Notes under the pieces: generated by a model | The model's database searches: none | Seen by the model: the letters and a program-made list of their open reading frames with translations, nothing else | What the model was told of the DNA's origin: nothing | Program-made: the position numbers and the translations under genes | In this document: in pieces, positions 45,638 to 57,465 of the stretch | How the letters are laid out: each line of letters starts with the position of its first letter | Position numbering within the stretch: the stretch's first letter is position 1 | From: Nectonema munidae | Taxonomy: Eukaryota; Nematomorpha; Nectonematoida; Nectonematidae | Assembly (NCBI GenBank): GCA_030549495.1 | Contig: JAUIRK010000743.1 | Location: forward strand, 80,132-144,131 | Reading direction: 5' to 3' | Length of the DNA stretch: 64,000 nt

Positions 45638-46599
45638 AATGGAGTCATTATTACCTCTAATTGCAACTATAATAAATTTATGCAAACGTCTCCCTCTTTT
45701 ATTTATATTAAAATAAACTTATATCCTTCATCCATGTTTCTTTCTAAAATTCGATTTTTGTCTCGTGACTTTCATTTATAAATACAATTTTTTCATCTTG
45801 GGTTTTAGAGTAAGTTCCAGCTAAGCCACTCGGCATAAACTCTGCTTTATAGGCCAAGATTTTAACGTTAAGTCGAACATCATCGCTTATGGCTAATTTT
45901 CTCGAACTAAGAAACATCTTGGTTTTTGTGCAGAAGATTTAGTTATATAATTCCTATTTAATTTCCTTATTTATCTGAAAGGGAAGAATCTTCTTCCAAG
46001 CCTAGGCAGGATAGGAATGTCCCGATCAGGAATTGAAGCCAGGATGAGAATCTCAACATCCTACAGTTCTTCCACTAGACATCTGTTAGATCGATCAGTC
46101 GTTCTCAAAGGGAAGGAATGTCTACGGATTCGTCGAGGCGCTGGAAAAATTTACAAATAACGATTACGAAGAGTAAAAAATTTTTGATTGAAACGCAGAC
46201 ACATTTGCAATAATTCGTATGATAGTTTTTGGAATATGTTTCTTATGAAATCCAACGTCATATACTTTTTTGATCTTTCCTATGAATTAAATTCATTGAT
46301 TTACTATTCACTAAAGATATTAAAAAAGAGGTAACTGAATTTTCGATATAAAAAAAGCTAAAAGTCTCCATTCACTATTCGTAAATGGCCAAGATTCTTT
46401 TTCCTTTTCGCATATTGTATGGTAGAAATTGGGATAAAGTGAAACTATTCTAAAAATAGCAAAAAAAGATCAACCCAACAGATTTCTTATTGTAGGGCTG
46501 GAAAGTGTCTTATCTAAACGGCATATTAGATACTCAATCTTTAAAAAATTAGTTTTGTCAACATAAAAAAACAGTTGGCCCAAGCAACTTCGGTTTCAA
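45638..46599. other. 3' flank of the TMEM115-like gene
   Basis: This includes the likely 3' untranslated region and AT-rich spacer. A tRNA-like patch is at about 46015-46085. No other gene is visible. Confidence 0.4.
46015..46085 (-). repeat. Degenerate tRNA-like sequence (possible SINE head)
   Basis: On the minus strand TGTCTAGTGGAAGAA resembles an A box and GGCTTCAATTCC resembles a B box, with suitable spacing. The T-stem and acceptor stem do not pair, so this is not a working tRNA gene. A tRNA-derived SINE remnant is the simplest reading. Confidence 0.35.
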
Positions 46600-46745
46600 G
46601 TACGCGGTCTTTACTGGTGATACTCCTTTTTTTTATTATGAAAATCAGTCAAACCTGACAAAAAAGAATTTAAATATGGCAGCCCATGTCAAAATTAAAT
46701 TTTTTATACATACATATACCCATTTTCAAGTATGTAGAATTTAAT
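46600..46745. repeat. Single diverged unit of satellite A
   Basis: TCAGTCAAACCTGACAAAAA, then AATATGGCAGCCCA and ACATATACCCATTTTCAAGT, match the satellite A unit at 8688-9260 in the same order. Only one copy is present. Confidence 0.75.
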
Positions 46746-47779
46746 GGTTCTAACATTTAAATAATTTTCAATGTTAACGCATCGCACTTCATCAACACTG
46801 ATTGCGACCTCACATGATTTGCATCATTCCAACTTTCATACGATTGCAGCCTCACGCACGGAACATTTGACCGCCTTCACTAACTTTCAGTTTTTACTTT
46901 TCTATAATTGCGACATATTTCAACGCATCACACATAAACTAATAACACAACACAAAGATCATAACCCAATCACTTCATCAAAGAAAACAACGTGAAACCT
47001 TTCTGAGATCTTCACCCCAAAGCTATCAATCAGCTAATCCATAAAGGTTTTTTCTTTCAAATTGTAGGTTTATTGCTGGTTCAGCAATACCACTGTTCAT
47101 TTTTTATGAAATCAATAAAACTTCAAAATAAATTCTCCTTGCAGTATTTCTCTGTTAATTATTTTCTTAATTAATTTATTAAACCAACTTTAATAATGTT
47201 TAATTCACTTATAATATTTCATTTGTCAGTAACTTATGTATCTCGATTGGACCTCCATCTTTTTGGCTACAAATTTGTTATCGGCTCGTAGTCTCTACGT
47301 CATATCTTCTATACTTTACAGTATGTAATTTTACTATTCATTCTATGATCCTTTCTTGGTAGCTCTTTTTTCATTAGAAATTTCTTTTCTTCAATGTGTT
47401 TGAAGAAACTTTTTTAGGATTTATAACTAGCATCCAATATTAGACCATTACGCCACTTTCTAGTTCATTATAACATGGTAGATCTTCCATTTAGTCAAGA
47501 TACATTTTTAAATTATTTCTTTTGATCAAACGTTCTCTTTTCAATTTGCTTCCTTCTCTCATACTAATCTTCAAAAGATTTTATAATACATTTTGTTTTC
47601 TTTAATAAATATTTCATACTCAAGATGATTGAAAAAAGTATTATAAGCCCCATAATATACAAAAAAAATTATATTTTTACTATATAACTAATATACAAAA
47701 ATTTTTTGAAAAATTTTTACAGAACTGATTTTCAGGCATACATTACTAATTCCAGATATTTTAAACCGTATTCACCAAA
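46746..47779. other. AT-rich DNA between satellite units
   Basis: No gene was recognised. The open frame at 46771-46995 is Thr/His-rich with no known similarity and is probably chance. Confidence 0.4.
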
Positions 47780-48275
47780 ATGGAGTACAGAAATAAAATA
47801 AGCATGGTCGATTTGGTAAAAAAAAAAAGATATTTTATTTTCTTGAAGACAGTATCTAGAAATATACTGCAAATCTGATTGAAGCTTTCAGATATTTTAA
47901 AAGCATAAATGCAAAACCTGAGTCCAAAAATGAAACCAACATCTCAGATATTTTATTTAAATTTCCAAAATATTTCTGTAGACATTAGATGTAAATCGAA
48001 CATTTGATTGACACTTTCAGACATTTTAAAACCTCTAAATGCAAAAACTGATTTCAGAAATAAAACTATCATGGTTGATTTCGTATAAAAACATATATTT
48101 CATGTAAAATTAGAGAGAATATTTTTAGAGATAGTTTTGAGACGTAAACTGCAAATTTGATTGACACTGACAGATATTTTAAAACCTCTAAATGTAAAAA
48201 CTGATTTCAGAAGTAAAACTAACATGATGATTTGGTATAAAAACATATATTTCATGTAAAATTAGAGAGATATAA
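47780..48275. repeat. Satellite B array, second locus
   Basis: CATGTAAAATTAGAGAGA recurs at about 48101 and 48253, a period of 152 bp, with GTAAACTGCAAATTTGATTG and AAACCTCTAAATGCAAAAAC in each unit. About three diverged units are present. The family and orientation match 10505-11330. Confidence 0.82.
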
Positions 48276-48896
48276 AATTATATCGGCTAGCCTAAGCCCT
48301 CCAACTCTAATAAGGTTAAACGCCTTTATTTCGTTCATTTACAATACATTTTTAAATATTTGAAAATTATTATGTGTAAAGCAAGATAAAAGCTTACTTA
48401 CCAAAGTACAAATATCTGAATTCATTTCCAAATCGTTTATAAACCAAATTAGTTGCCATGTTGCAGATTGATTGATTTGTTCAGACGTCTCAGCGCTTTT
48501 CAAGTATCAAAAAGGTTCCAAAGGTTACAAAAAAATGAAAAAGGTTCCACATGTAAAAAATCATATTCAGGAATCAAGACTATGTGAAAAACTTTATTCA
48601 TATGCTTTACGAATATAAAAACAAAAACTAAAAAAAATTGCACATAAAAAAATAAAAAGCAGCATAAACTAAAATAAATTGCACTAAAAACATCAAACTG
48701 GAAAATTTGAAAAATTATAATCATTTTTTTTAAAAACTGTTCAATTAAACCAGACTTCTTTTTATTTACTTGAGCCTTCATTCTATTCAGTCCTTTGTTT
48801 ATTTCATTCTGCTCATTTCTTTTGGATAGAAGCGGTGTCCTTCGAGATCAAAGCATTTTCTAGACTTTTTGCTGCTGTGTTCAATAATTCATCGGG

Positions 48897-49750
48897 TTAC
48901 CTTTGTATATTTTCACACTCTTCATTTTTTTGCTCACAACTTTTCTCTGCTAATGTTAAGAATTCGGCCGTTATTGGGACATTATGGGGTATGTTTTGAA
49001 CGTATTGTAGGCCAGTTTTACCGGTTAAACGTGCAAGTGATAGCGTGCACTTTTCATCTGAGTGTATCCGTTTTGAAACAGAAAACTGCCTTTCAACATC
49101 AGCGTTTCCATGCCATAAAGATAGGGCAGTCTTGACAATTTTCGTCAACACAGGATATTTCGGCGACGAATCTATATCATTCAGGCAAAAAAATAATTCC
49201 AGTAATGATCAACTCTGATTTCACAAATTGTTTTTGGAATGACCTGTCTGCATTAATTTCCATTCGTCAGCAATTTTATCGATTTGGCTTTCAAAAGGCA
49301 AAACATGAGAGATTTTTTGAACATCGCATAGAGAATTTTAATTATGCCTTCTAAAAGGTGCGAAACATCTGAAATACTTGATAAAGTCATCATTAAGTAT
49401 CGATGAATTTAAAATGTAGAAAAAGGATTCTTTATAAAATGAAAAAATTCGCTCATAAATTGCGGTCAAATCATCATAGAAAATCAAGGTTTTTTATTTC
49501 GTCTTCAAAATCATTTCCAACTTTTATTTTTATGATATTAATAATGACATTTCGGTTATTTATTTCATTCAATAATTCTTCTTTTTCGCTTAATGTTAAG
49601 TTTTTCACAACGATGGGATTTTTTAAAATTCGAGCGTAAAGTAATAGCAAGTCTTGTAAACTTGTCATAAATTAGATGAATTAAAGGCTCAGACTTTTGA
49701 AACTTTTCGTTGAAAATATCAAATGGCTCAATAGCTGACTTTATAAACAA
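48897..49750 (-). pseudogene. Outer hAT transposase, C-terminal part
   Basis: The frame at 49151-48897 contains TKIVKTALSLWHGNADVERQ then FSVSKRIHSDEK, the hAT dimerisation motif (usually L-HGNA-VER-FS). Broken frames upstream (49750-49474) read EKFQKSEPLIHLIYDKFTRL, the helical region that precedes it. Stops and frameshifts are scattered. Confidence 0.78.
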
Positions 49751-49908
49751 CAGTTCTGCTTTGATAGTTTGGACTATTACACTTCAGAAATAAACTTATA
49801 ATAAAAATTCGATTTGCGAAATTTTGGGATAAAACATAAAAAATATTCTTTCAAAACTTTAATTTGCTCCAAAATTTTATTAATTGAAGTTCCTAGGGTC
49901 AACCACCG

Positions 49909-50312
49909 ATTTTCGACGTGTTTTTTCAACTTTGTTCTAGGTAAATTTATCCTTTCTTGAATTTCATGGTAATCATCGTACCTAGAGGGCCAACCTTTGA
50001 AAAAGCGATATATGTAAGTTGATAAGCATGAAATTTCTTTTTAAACCTTTGGAAAAAGTATTGTGAACCACGTGCAGTTGACACGTTCCAATATTTAATA
50101 ATGATTTGCCTCTTCATTGATCAACATAAAATATTAAGGAAGAATTAGGAAACAGTAAACAATATGATTACTTTTTTATAAAAAGCAGACATTTTAAAAA
50201 TTTTGATATATTGATCCGAATAAAAAATTCAAAAATTTTTCTAAATGAACCAACAAAAATAAATATCTTTTTATATAAAAATATTTTTTTTTAACATTTT
50301 TATTAAATATTT
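49909..50312. repeat. First copy of a 447-bp tandem duplication, split by the inner hAT
   Basis: The unit starts ATTTTCGACGTGTTTTTTC, continues to 50312, is interrupted by the inner hAT and finishes at 53466-53508. The second copy, without the hAT, is 53509-53957. Fewer than about ten differences were counted across the unit, so the duplication is recent. Confidence 0.9.
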
Positions 50313-53300
50313 CAGGGTTGCCACAATTTTTTATTGATGAAATTCCCTGATTTTCTAGCCTAAGGTTTTTACATAAAGTAAAAAAATATCAAAAAGTTCT
50401 TGCCCGATTCCAATTTTGAATATTATTACAAGTTTGAGAAGCTGCAAAAATTACTTTATTTTCCATAAAATGTTTTGCTTTAGATTTTTTTGATATAATA
50501 TTGAAAAATTTATTAAAAAAACTAAAAAAAATGTAAAATAATTTTCACAGATTCGAACAACTGTACTTCAAATATTCAATTCTTGAATTTAATTCTTGTT
50601 CTTTTCTAGTGTAGTGTACCAAAAGTTCTTTCTTCTCATTAATCAATATTCTTCTTTCTTCATCAATTCTCCTTTTTTTTAATTCCAAATTATCAGTTGA
50701 ATTTTTCCTCTTCTTCATATTTTCTATATAAATATCATATTTTTGTCGAGAAGCTTTAACAGATGAGATCATCGATTTTGTTATTGGAATGTTCTGTAAC
50801 CCACCTTGAATATTGATTTCATCCTTTATTCTTCTTTGTGAGATAAGAGAATTTTCAAGCAAATTTTCTACAAGTAATGAATTGTTTACAGAAAATCCTC
50901 TCTCCACTTGAGCATTGCCGTGAGAAAGCACAAGACACTTTTTAATAACTTTCCAAATATCTTGATAATTTTGAAAAGTTTAGCAAAAAACAGGTCTAAT
51001 CTTAGATCTTCACCAACATTACCGGAAACTGAACTGAAACTTTTTTCAAGGACTCCCTTTGCTTCATCCGTTAACATTAGCTTCATTGACTATAGTCGAC
51101 TTTACAAAAATAAAATCGTCTGCGTTTATCAAAGCTCTTTAATACAAATCTTCTGCTTTACATTAGATATCGTCTGATTATTCTGGTCGTTAACGGGTAA
51201 AACTGCGTCTTCGCCTTCTCTGCAACTTGACTATTTATTCGTTCAGCTTCATAAAGGCTCTCAAGAACAATATTTATTCTATCGATGGCAATTTCAGGAG
51301 TCTTGAAAATCATGGTAAGATCTAGAGATGTCAGTCCTTTGACAAGTTTGTACTTCAAAGGACTTCTCTCCAATATTTTTTTAGAAGTAGAAATAAGAAA
51401 TGCTGGGCATTCTTTTTTAAACTTGTAAATTTCTTCTTCATTACAATTCGCCGCCTTTAAGTAGCTTTTTGCAGCAAAACCTATATCAATTTTTTGAACA
51501 TCAACTAAATTTTGAAAATCGTTCAACTCAAGTTTGAATACACTAGATATATTTGCGAGTTTTTGAGATCGAACGAAGCGAGAAAATAAGGACTCCACAA
51601 TGTTAGAAAGACAGGAGTGTAAATATGGTATGAGGGGTGCGTTTGATTGAAAAACTTTCAAAAAAGGCTCAAAATCTCAAGAAATCGCGTTGAAGAAGGC
51701 TAATTTGGGTTTCAGCAACTTGTCTTAAAGTAGGGTTTTCACTAAATTTGCAGGTTTAGTAAAAGGTAGTTTTTTATTATCTATGAAACACTTTAACTTA
51801 TCAAAAATAGATAGAACTCTCTCTATGCATGGTACATTTTCAGCCCAGCGAACGGGGCAATGTCTAAGAGGAAAAATTGAAGATCCTGTAATTCGAGTAA
51901 ATTCAGCTTTACGAGCAGGTGCGTCTTTAAACAGAAAATAAACATCTCTAAGAAAGGTATTTAAATTCCATTTCGAAGTATTCATGCAAGTTCTGAGAGC
52001 TACATGTAAAACATGAAGTTCGCATACTCCTATGTTTACCAGCTTTTTTTGATATTCTCATCTTCTGATCTTTGAATCTCAAAGTCTTTCAAAAAGCATA
52101 AATTAATATTTGGACCATCCATTGAAACCTGTATAAGATTGTTTTGATTAAAAGGTTTTAAGATACATGCCACACTTTGAAGTATATCTATAGCTCTGGC
52201 ATGTCTAAGGAAAGAACTATCAAAATATCTAGAGCAAACTTCGTCATTTTCTTCATCATAAAATCTTAAAAACACATCGAGTTGATTTTTTGCGAAACTT
52301 TGTTCAGAGCTTCATTAAAACAAATAACAAATTCTTCACTGCATTTAACTCTATTAATTAAGTTTTCATTGAAATAAGGACTAAGGCCATAATTTATAAC
52401 ATAGCCACATTTCGTTTTACTCAGTTTGAAACAAGAAGCTAATTTTGAATCTGGAAACATCAATCTAAAAATTTCGCCAACATGAGAACATGAATTCATA
52501 GAAAAGTTAGATTGGACAACAAAAAACCCATAAAATTTCAGCTTTAATGACATCATCTTTACAAACGCCTAGTAATTCTGTCATGTTTGAACTAGCCTGG
52601 CTAGTTATTTCAGAGTGTGTTGAAATTTTTGTTTTTGAATGAACTTGTTCAAGTGTGGGAGCGTTTTTAGCAAAACTCAAAATGGATGGTTGATGCTGTT
52701 TGGATTCAAAGACAACAGAATGCGTTTTACTTTTCATATGAGAGTTAAACGCCTTTCTCCCCATGTTTCCAAGAAATATCGACTTTTTGCAAATCATGCA
52801 ATATGCAACTTTGTTATCACCTGTTTTTTTCGACAACCATGATGCAAATTGGGGTTCTACTTTATGATCGAGCCACAAATTATTAAAAAAAGTTTTCCCA
52901 GACATTAAATAGTTAAAACTTTAGGAGAACAAGAAAATTTATTCTAAAATATTAAACATGATTATTATAAACTTTGAACAGAATATAAGTATTAAAATTA
53001 AAATAATTTTTAATATTATTAGATATAAAAATAAATAAAAACTCAAAAAATTTCTTGGTTTATTAAAGACCCTTTCATACAATGAAAAAATTCTTTCAAT
53101 ATGTTAACATAGATTGCAAAGTAGCTATAAGGACTTTAGAAAAATGCACTTTCTGATTGTTGTTTCAAAAACCAATAGCCCATAATGAACGCAGGATAGT
53201 TGTCTTGAAGCCATTTTTCTACCAAAAACACCTATATTTTTTCAAAAATAATGAAGACACAAAAAGGCATCTAAAAACACATCGGATTCAATGATATGAT

Positions 53301-53460
53301 GAGGGTTAAAAAAATATTTTTAAAAAACATTTCTCAGCTGTATAAAAAAAATTAACAAATTCCCTGACTTTCCCTGATATTGAAGAAAAAACATCCATTT
53401 TCACTGATATTCCCTGATAGGAAATTTTTTCCCTGACTTTTAAAATTTGTGGCAACCCTG
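50313..53460 (-). mobile_element. Inner hAT transposon, 3148 bp, near full length
   Basis: Both termini are CAGGGTTGCCACAA(A)TTTT in inverted orientation, and the word TTCCCTGA is repeated near both ends. The 5-bp target TATTT is duplicated at 50308-50312 and 53461-53465. The empty site, TTAAATATTTATATTTTTT, survives in the second tandem copy near 53905, proving where the insertion occurred. A transposase of roughly 780 codons fills it on the minus strand, with about half a dozen frame breaks. Confidence 0.93.
50545..52905 (-). pseudogene. Inner hAT transposase with C2H2/BED-like finger and hATC domain
   Basis: Reading from 52905 the order is as follows. A zinc finger has YCMICKKSIF, with C-x2-C, and AFNSHMKSKTHS, with two His. 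Next is FRLMFPDSKLASCFKLSKTK with CGYVINYGLSPYF. A core block reads NLIQVSMDGPNINLCFL, where Asp lies in the usual MDGPNVN motif. A helical domain spans 51661-51158. The dimerisation domain is LSHGNAQVERGFSVNNSLLV, followed by a charged coiled-coil tail of about 90 residues. Frameshifts separate these parts. The family is known as uncharacterised hAT-like proteins of marine invertebrates and fishes. Confidence 0.88.
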
Positions 53461-53508
53461 TATTTATATTTTTTTCTTTCTTTTTATCAAGTATATTTTA
53501 TATTTAAT

Positions 53509-53957
53509 ATTTTCGACGTGTTTTTTCAACTTTGTTCTAGGTAAATTTATCCTTTCTGGAATTTCATGGTAATCATGGTACCTAGAGGGCCAACCTTTGA
53601 AAAAGCGATATATGTAGGTTGATAAGCATGAAATTTCTTTTTAAACCTTTGGAAAAAGTATTGTGAACCACGTGCAGTTGACACGTTCCAATATTTAATA
53701 ATGATTTGCCTCTTCATTGATCAACATAAAATATTAAGGAAGAATTAGGAAACAGTAAACAATATGATTACTTTTTTATAAAAAGCAGACATTTTAAAAA
53801 TTTTGATATATTGATCCTAATAAAAAATTCAAAATTTTTTCTAAATGAACCAACAAAAATAAATATCTTTTTATATAAAAATATTTTTTTTAAATATTTT
53901 TATTAAATATTTATATTTTTTTCTTTCTTTTTTTATCAAGTATATTTTATATTTAAC
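53509..53957. repeat. Second copy of the 447-bp duplication, with the empty hAT site
   Basis: This copy matches 49909-50312 plus 53466-53508 almost base for base but lacks the inner hAT. It therefore preserves the pre-insertion target. It directly follows the first copy, so the original event was a head-to-tail duplication. Confidence 0.9.
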
Positions 53958-54059
53958 TATACTCTACATTATAACCATTTGTTTTGTAATATACATATAT
54001 GAAGGTGGTGTGGTATTTTCATCGATAAGGCAATATTGCGCCGCTGACATCGAGCTATG

Positions 54060-54128
54060 AGTTTTTGGCAGAACCAGGATACGAACCTGGGACACCTGAC
54101 TCAAAGGCCTGCGCTCTAACCAATCCAA
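54060..54128 (-). repeat. tRNA-like sequence in the outer hAT right arm (possible SINE)
   Basis: On the minus strand GGTTAGAGCGCAGG is A-box-like and CCAGGTTCGTATCCTGG is a perfect T arm with a B box. A seven-base loop, TTGAGTC, flanked by CCT/AGG could be an anticodon loop. The acceptor stem does not pair, and the variable loop is too short for Leu. It is more likely a tRNA-derived SINE head or a tRNA relic than a working gene. Confidence 0.5.
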
Positions 54129-54183
54129 AGGTTCCATTTTTTAAAAAATGTTCCAAAGGTTCCACGCTGAGACGTCTGTTGTT

Positions 54184-54552
54184 TCATTAGCCGTTATTAC
54201 ATTGAAAGCAAGTTATTAAATTATTTCATTTTAATTTAAAGTGAAGTGTATAAGCATTTATTACATGGACAGTAGTAATTAGAGCGAGATTTAAAATAAC
54301 GTGATTATTAAAGATATATACAAATTTAAGCGATTTCGAGCAATTTGTCTCGTATTTATTATGAAAGATAATCTTCTTCTCATTCGTCAATTTTCTTGTA
54401 TTGGAAAATCATGAGATGAAAGAAATTTATTAACGTTTCCAACGCGAAAAAGCACGACATACGAAGAGTGTTGAAGGAAAGCATATAAGGAGTATTTTAT
54501 TCCAAGATATCTGCTGCCATCACCTCGCAGTGCTCCCTCTTCAAGCTGACTC
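54184..54552. other. 3' flank of DNLZ
   Basis: AT-rich DNA downstream of the DNLZ stop codon on the minus strand, with no other gene seen. Confidence 0.4.
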
Positions 54553-54640
54553 TCACTCTTCAATTTCCAGAATATCTTCTATCTCGTTCAAGTTTTTGCG
54601 AACTCTCTCTCCTTTAGCTGCCAGTATTTCTTCTATGTTT
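54553..54640 (-). CDS. DNLZ: DNLZ (mitochondrial DNL-type zinc finger), exon 2
   Basis: On the minus strand the acceptor TTTTACTTTTCAG precedes A AAC ATA GAA GAA. The exon encodes NIEEILAAKGERVRKNLNEI and then EDILEIEE before TGA. Human DNLZ continues after its zinc domain with RNIEEILTARGEQVHR, so this is clearly the missing C-terminal exon. The first A completes the Arg codon split at the end of exon 1. The 88-base exon lies 2.4 kb from exon 1. Confidence 0.92.
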
Positions 54641-57010
54641 CTGAAAAGTAAAATCAAGATAAACTAATACTTTCCTCTTTTCAGCGTTTTCCATATTCAA
54701 CACGTTTGTTCAGAGAGTACGATTGAAACAAATAAACAATAGTATTTTGGAAATCGATCCAATAATAAACACTTCACTTTGATGAACGAGAGTAAGTACT
54801 CCTGAACTTTACACATTTTTGCGGAGAACAACTCTTTGGCATTTAAAATATAAAACGCCGATTAATTTTAATGCATATAAACAAATGTGTTTAGAAAGAA
54901 AATACTGACATGGAAATAAATCAGAAAAAAAACAATTTGTGTTTGTGGAAAGTATACATTTTTATAATGGCAAGAAAGCCCATATAGAAATCGGTAGTAT
55001 GTTTTTCGAGACTTAAAGCTGAATGAGTTATGCAAAGTAGTGTGTCGTGTTTTCATCGATTTTGCACTACTCGCGTAGAACTACGAGCAAACAAGCTTTC
55101 ATGTCGATTGGTGGTAAAGAAGCCACGCATCTCACAACCTTACTCACGCCGCCAATTACACTTATTTGTGGAGCCATTAAATTGAATTCTTATTTCTACC
55201 AAATCATAAAGTGATAAAATCAAATTCTAGGATATATTCACAAGTGTATCATGCTAAAATTGCCAAATGAATTTACCTTTGCCTGACTGACAGCTCACAG
55301 ACCAATATTTTTTACAACAACCCAGTTTGTCCTGGCGTCTTAAATATGAAGCACCACTCTAAATTGAAATGATTTTTTGATATTTAATTAATGAAGTCAC
55401 AAGAGACTTTTTCGCATCTGAATGTAAATCACACGTCAGCTCGATTTTTTCTCCCTTTGTATATTTTCGATACGCCTGAACTCGGAAATTTTTATTACTT
55501 CTGAAAGGTGGACTTTGTAAGTGAATATATTTTCGATTTTCATTTTTTTTGAGATAGGAATGCCGACCTGTAAATATTTTTAAAGAAAAAGAGCCTTCAA
55601 CGAACTTTTCAATATTATACAATGTGAATCTATCAGATATTCCAGACAAAGAGGGGATCGTCAATTTACTTTAGCGAGTTTATTTAATTGCAATTTTGTT
55701 AACTTCTTGAAAATCTTGAATGCCAACAAAACGATTATATTGGAGAAAAAATTAGGATATACTATATAATCAATCATGCAATCGCTTCAAGAATGGCAAG
55801 ATTTTGCACCTGGAAGACACGATCAAATCACCAAAGACAAGCTTTTCAAAATACGAAGTTTTTTGAGTAAAGTCAATCAGAATTTCATTAAAAATTTCCC
55901 TGTGGAGGAGAACATATCAACTGATGAAGCGATGATTCCGTATTATGGTCGTCATTCAGCTAAACAATTCATAAAAGGAAAACCAATACGTTTCGGACAT
56001 AAAATTTGGTGTCGATTCACAACATCAAGATATTTAGCAAATTATTCGTCTAATGTAGAGGCGGGGATTCTGATATTGGTCTTAAAGGTTCTGTTGTTTT
56101 GGAATTCATGAAAGATCTTCCAAGATACAAATATCACATATTTGTCGAAAATTTTTTCTCATCCCTGGGATTATTTAAGAGAATATGAAATTCGTATGGT
56201 TTGACAGGAACTGTTAGGTCGAATCATGTGAACTGTTATTTTTTCGAAGAAATTGATATGAAAAAACAAAAAGGAGGCTTCTGGAGCGAGAAATTTTTTT
56301 GTTGATGAAAGTTTTGCTGGAAAGATTGTGATATAGTGACCATGGTATCCAATTGTTTTGGTATAAATCCTGTTCAACAAGTAGAAAGATGGTCGAATTC
56401 GTTTAAGAAGCTATTGGAAAGATAGATTTCGATTATTGAAATTCGTTCAAAAAATGGTGGTGGCCATCTTTGCTTGGATTTTAGAAGCTTCTCTTCATAA
56501 TGCATGGATAATATAAAGAAACAGCTTATCGAATGAACCTGATCCTTTAGATCATTTGTCATTCAAGCGGAGTAGCCCATTTTTACTTTAAAAGATATGG
56601 AGGAAGCAAGAAGAATCAAAATGTAGTTCCTTAGATAGATGCAAGAGCACCGGAAGAAGTTAGATTGAAACAAATTGTGATAGAAAATGAAAGACCTTTT
56701 TAAAAAAAGTCTTGTTGGACTCAATGTTAAATCTTTTTCCACTTATGAAAAATAATTTTTCATGTTTTTCCATAAAATAAAAGATAAAAACTTCTTTTTT
56801 TTGAAATATATATCTTACCAAATTAAAGTTAAAATGCTGGCTTATATACGCCCCTCCCTCCCAGATCCCAACTGGCTATATATCGGACACCTGCTACTCA
56901 TGGTACGAATACTTTAATAAGCAATAGAAATATTAAATCATAAAGGTAAACCTGGTTGTTCAAAAAATTAAATGCGTGCTCGCACTTCATATCTATGAAT
57001 TAGGGCATAC
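54641..57010 (-). other. DNLZ intron containing a piggyBac relic
   Basis: The intron runs from donor GTATGC (minus strand, at 57010) to the acceptor at 54641. It is 2370 bp and encloses a piggyBac remnant in the opposite orientation. The rest is AT-rich and shows no further exon. Confidence 0.85.
55700..56700 (+). mobile_element. piggyBac-type transposon remnant
   Basis: The frame at 55776-56111 has KIRSFLSKVNQNFIKNFPVE, ISTDEAMIPYYGRHSAKQFI (the DE--IPFKGR block with a catalytic Asp) and KPIRFGHKIWCRF. Broken frames downstream read FMKDLPRYKYHIFVENFFSS (second Asp position altered to Glu), LTGTVRSNHVN, VTMVSNCFGINPVQQVERW and a Trp-rich block. Both transposon ends are lost or unrecognised. 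It sits inside the DNLZ intron. Confidence 0.82.
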
Positions 57011-57465
57011 CTTTCTTTTGTGTCGGGAAAGTAGTTCAAGTTATCGGCTATCAAGTGCAGTTTGCAGCAGCCATCGCATTTCACGATCACAACGCCCTTC
57101 TCATACGCCAACGCACTCATCAACTTTCGGCTTTGCAGCCCACACACCTTGCACGTGAACTGCAGGAAGATGCTGCGCTTCGCTTTCCCAAGCACTTCTT
57201 CGGAAGGAGGTTCGGGTTTCTGCTGCACCGATCTTGAGCACCACGATCGGAATGGGATGATCAGTCTTGGATCCTTCTGGAGTTTGTGGCTAGAAGTAAT
57301 GGCTAGCTTGTTTCCATCCTTTGCTATCATGCTAAACATGAGTTTGTTGAGAGAAAGAAGACAACACGCCTCCTTCTTTGCGTTAAAGAGCGTTGTCAAG
57401 AAGAAGCGTTTGGAGAAAAGGCTGGCGGCTGACATCTCCAGTATCAAAGCGGAAATCGTAATCAA
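57011..57465 (-). CDS. DNLZ: DNLZ/ZIM17/HEP1 mitochondrial Hsp70 escort protein, exon 1
   Basis: This protein keeps mitochondrial Hsp70 soluble and supports matrix import. The exon encodes residues 1-151 plus two bases. An N-terminal hydrophobic, basic stretch (LFSKRFFLTTLFNAKK) suits a mitochondrial presequence; Met11 is an alternative start. The DNL zinc domain begins at ~99 with FLQFTCKVCGLQSRKLMSAL (Cys105, Cys108), then YEKGVVIVKCDGCCKLH (Cys130, Cys133) and the signature LIADNL at 138-143. The exon ends FPDTKE AG before donor GTATGC. Spliced to 54640-54553 it gives 180 residues. Without splicing, the frame would end in a non-homologous YALIHRYEVRARI. Confidence 0.95.

Larger units (their letters stand above)
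48482..54178 (-). mobile_element. Outer hAT-like transposon, interrupted by an inner hAT
   Basis: The left end is CAGACGTCTCAGCG and the right end is its exact inverse. The target TTGTT is duplicated at 48477-48481 and 54179-54183. The word AAAGGTTCCA is repeated inside both ends. Minus-strand frames at 49750-48897 carry the transposase C-terminus. A 447-bp internal tandem duplication and a 3.1-kb inner hAT sit in the middle. The N-terminal coding half is gone. A 5-bp target is unusual for hAT but known in some subgroups. Confidence 0.85.

Noticed and set aside
46015-46085. tRNA-Glu- or tRNA-Asp-like gene
   Set aside because: A and B boxes are only approximate and the T stem fails to pair.
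54060-54128. Functional tRNA gene
   Set aside because: The T arm is good, but the acceptor stem does not pair and the anticodon arm is imperfect, so it is listed as a tRNA-like repeat.
55359-55664. Minus-strand 101-codon frame in the DNLZ intron
   Set aside because: It matches no known family and lacks splice phase with either DNLZ exon. It may be a chance frame next to the piggyBac relic.
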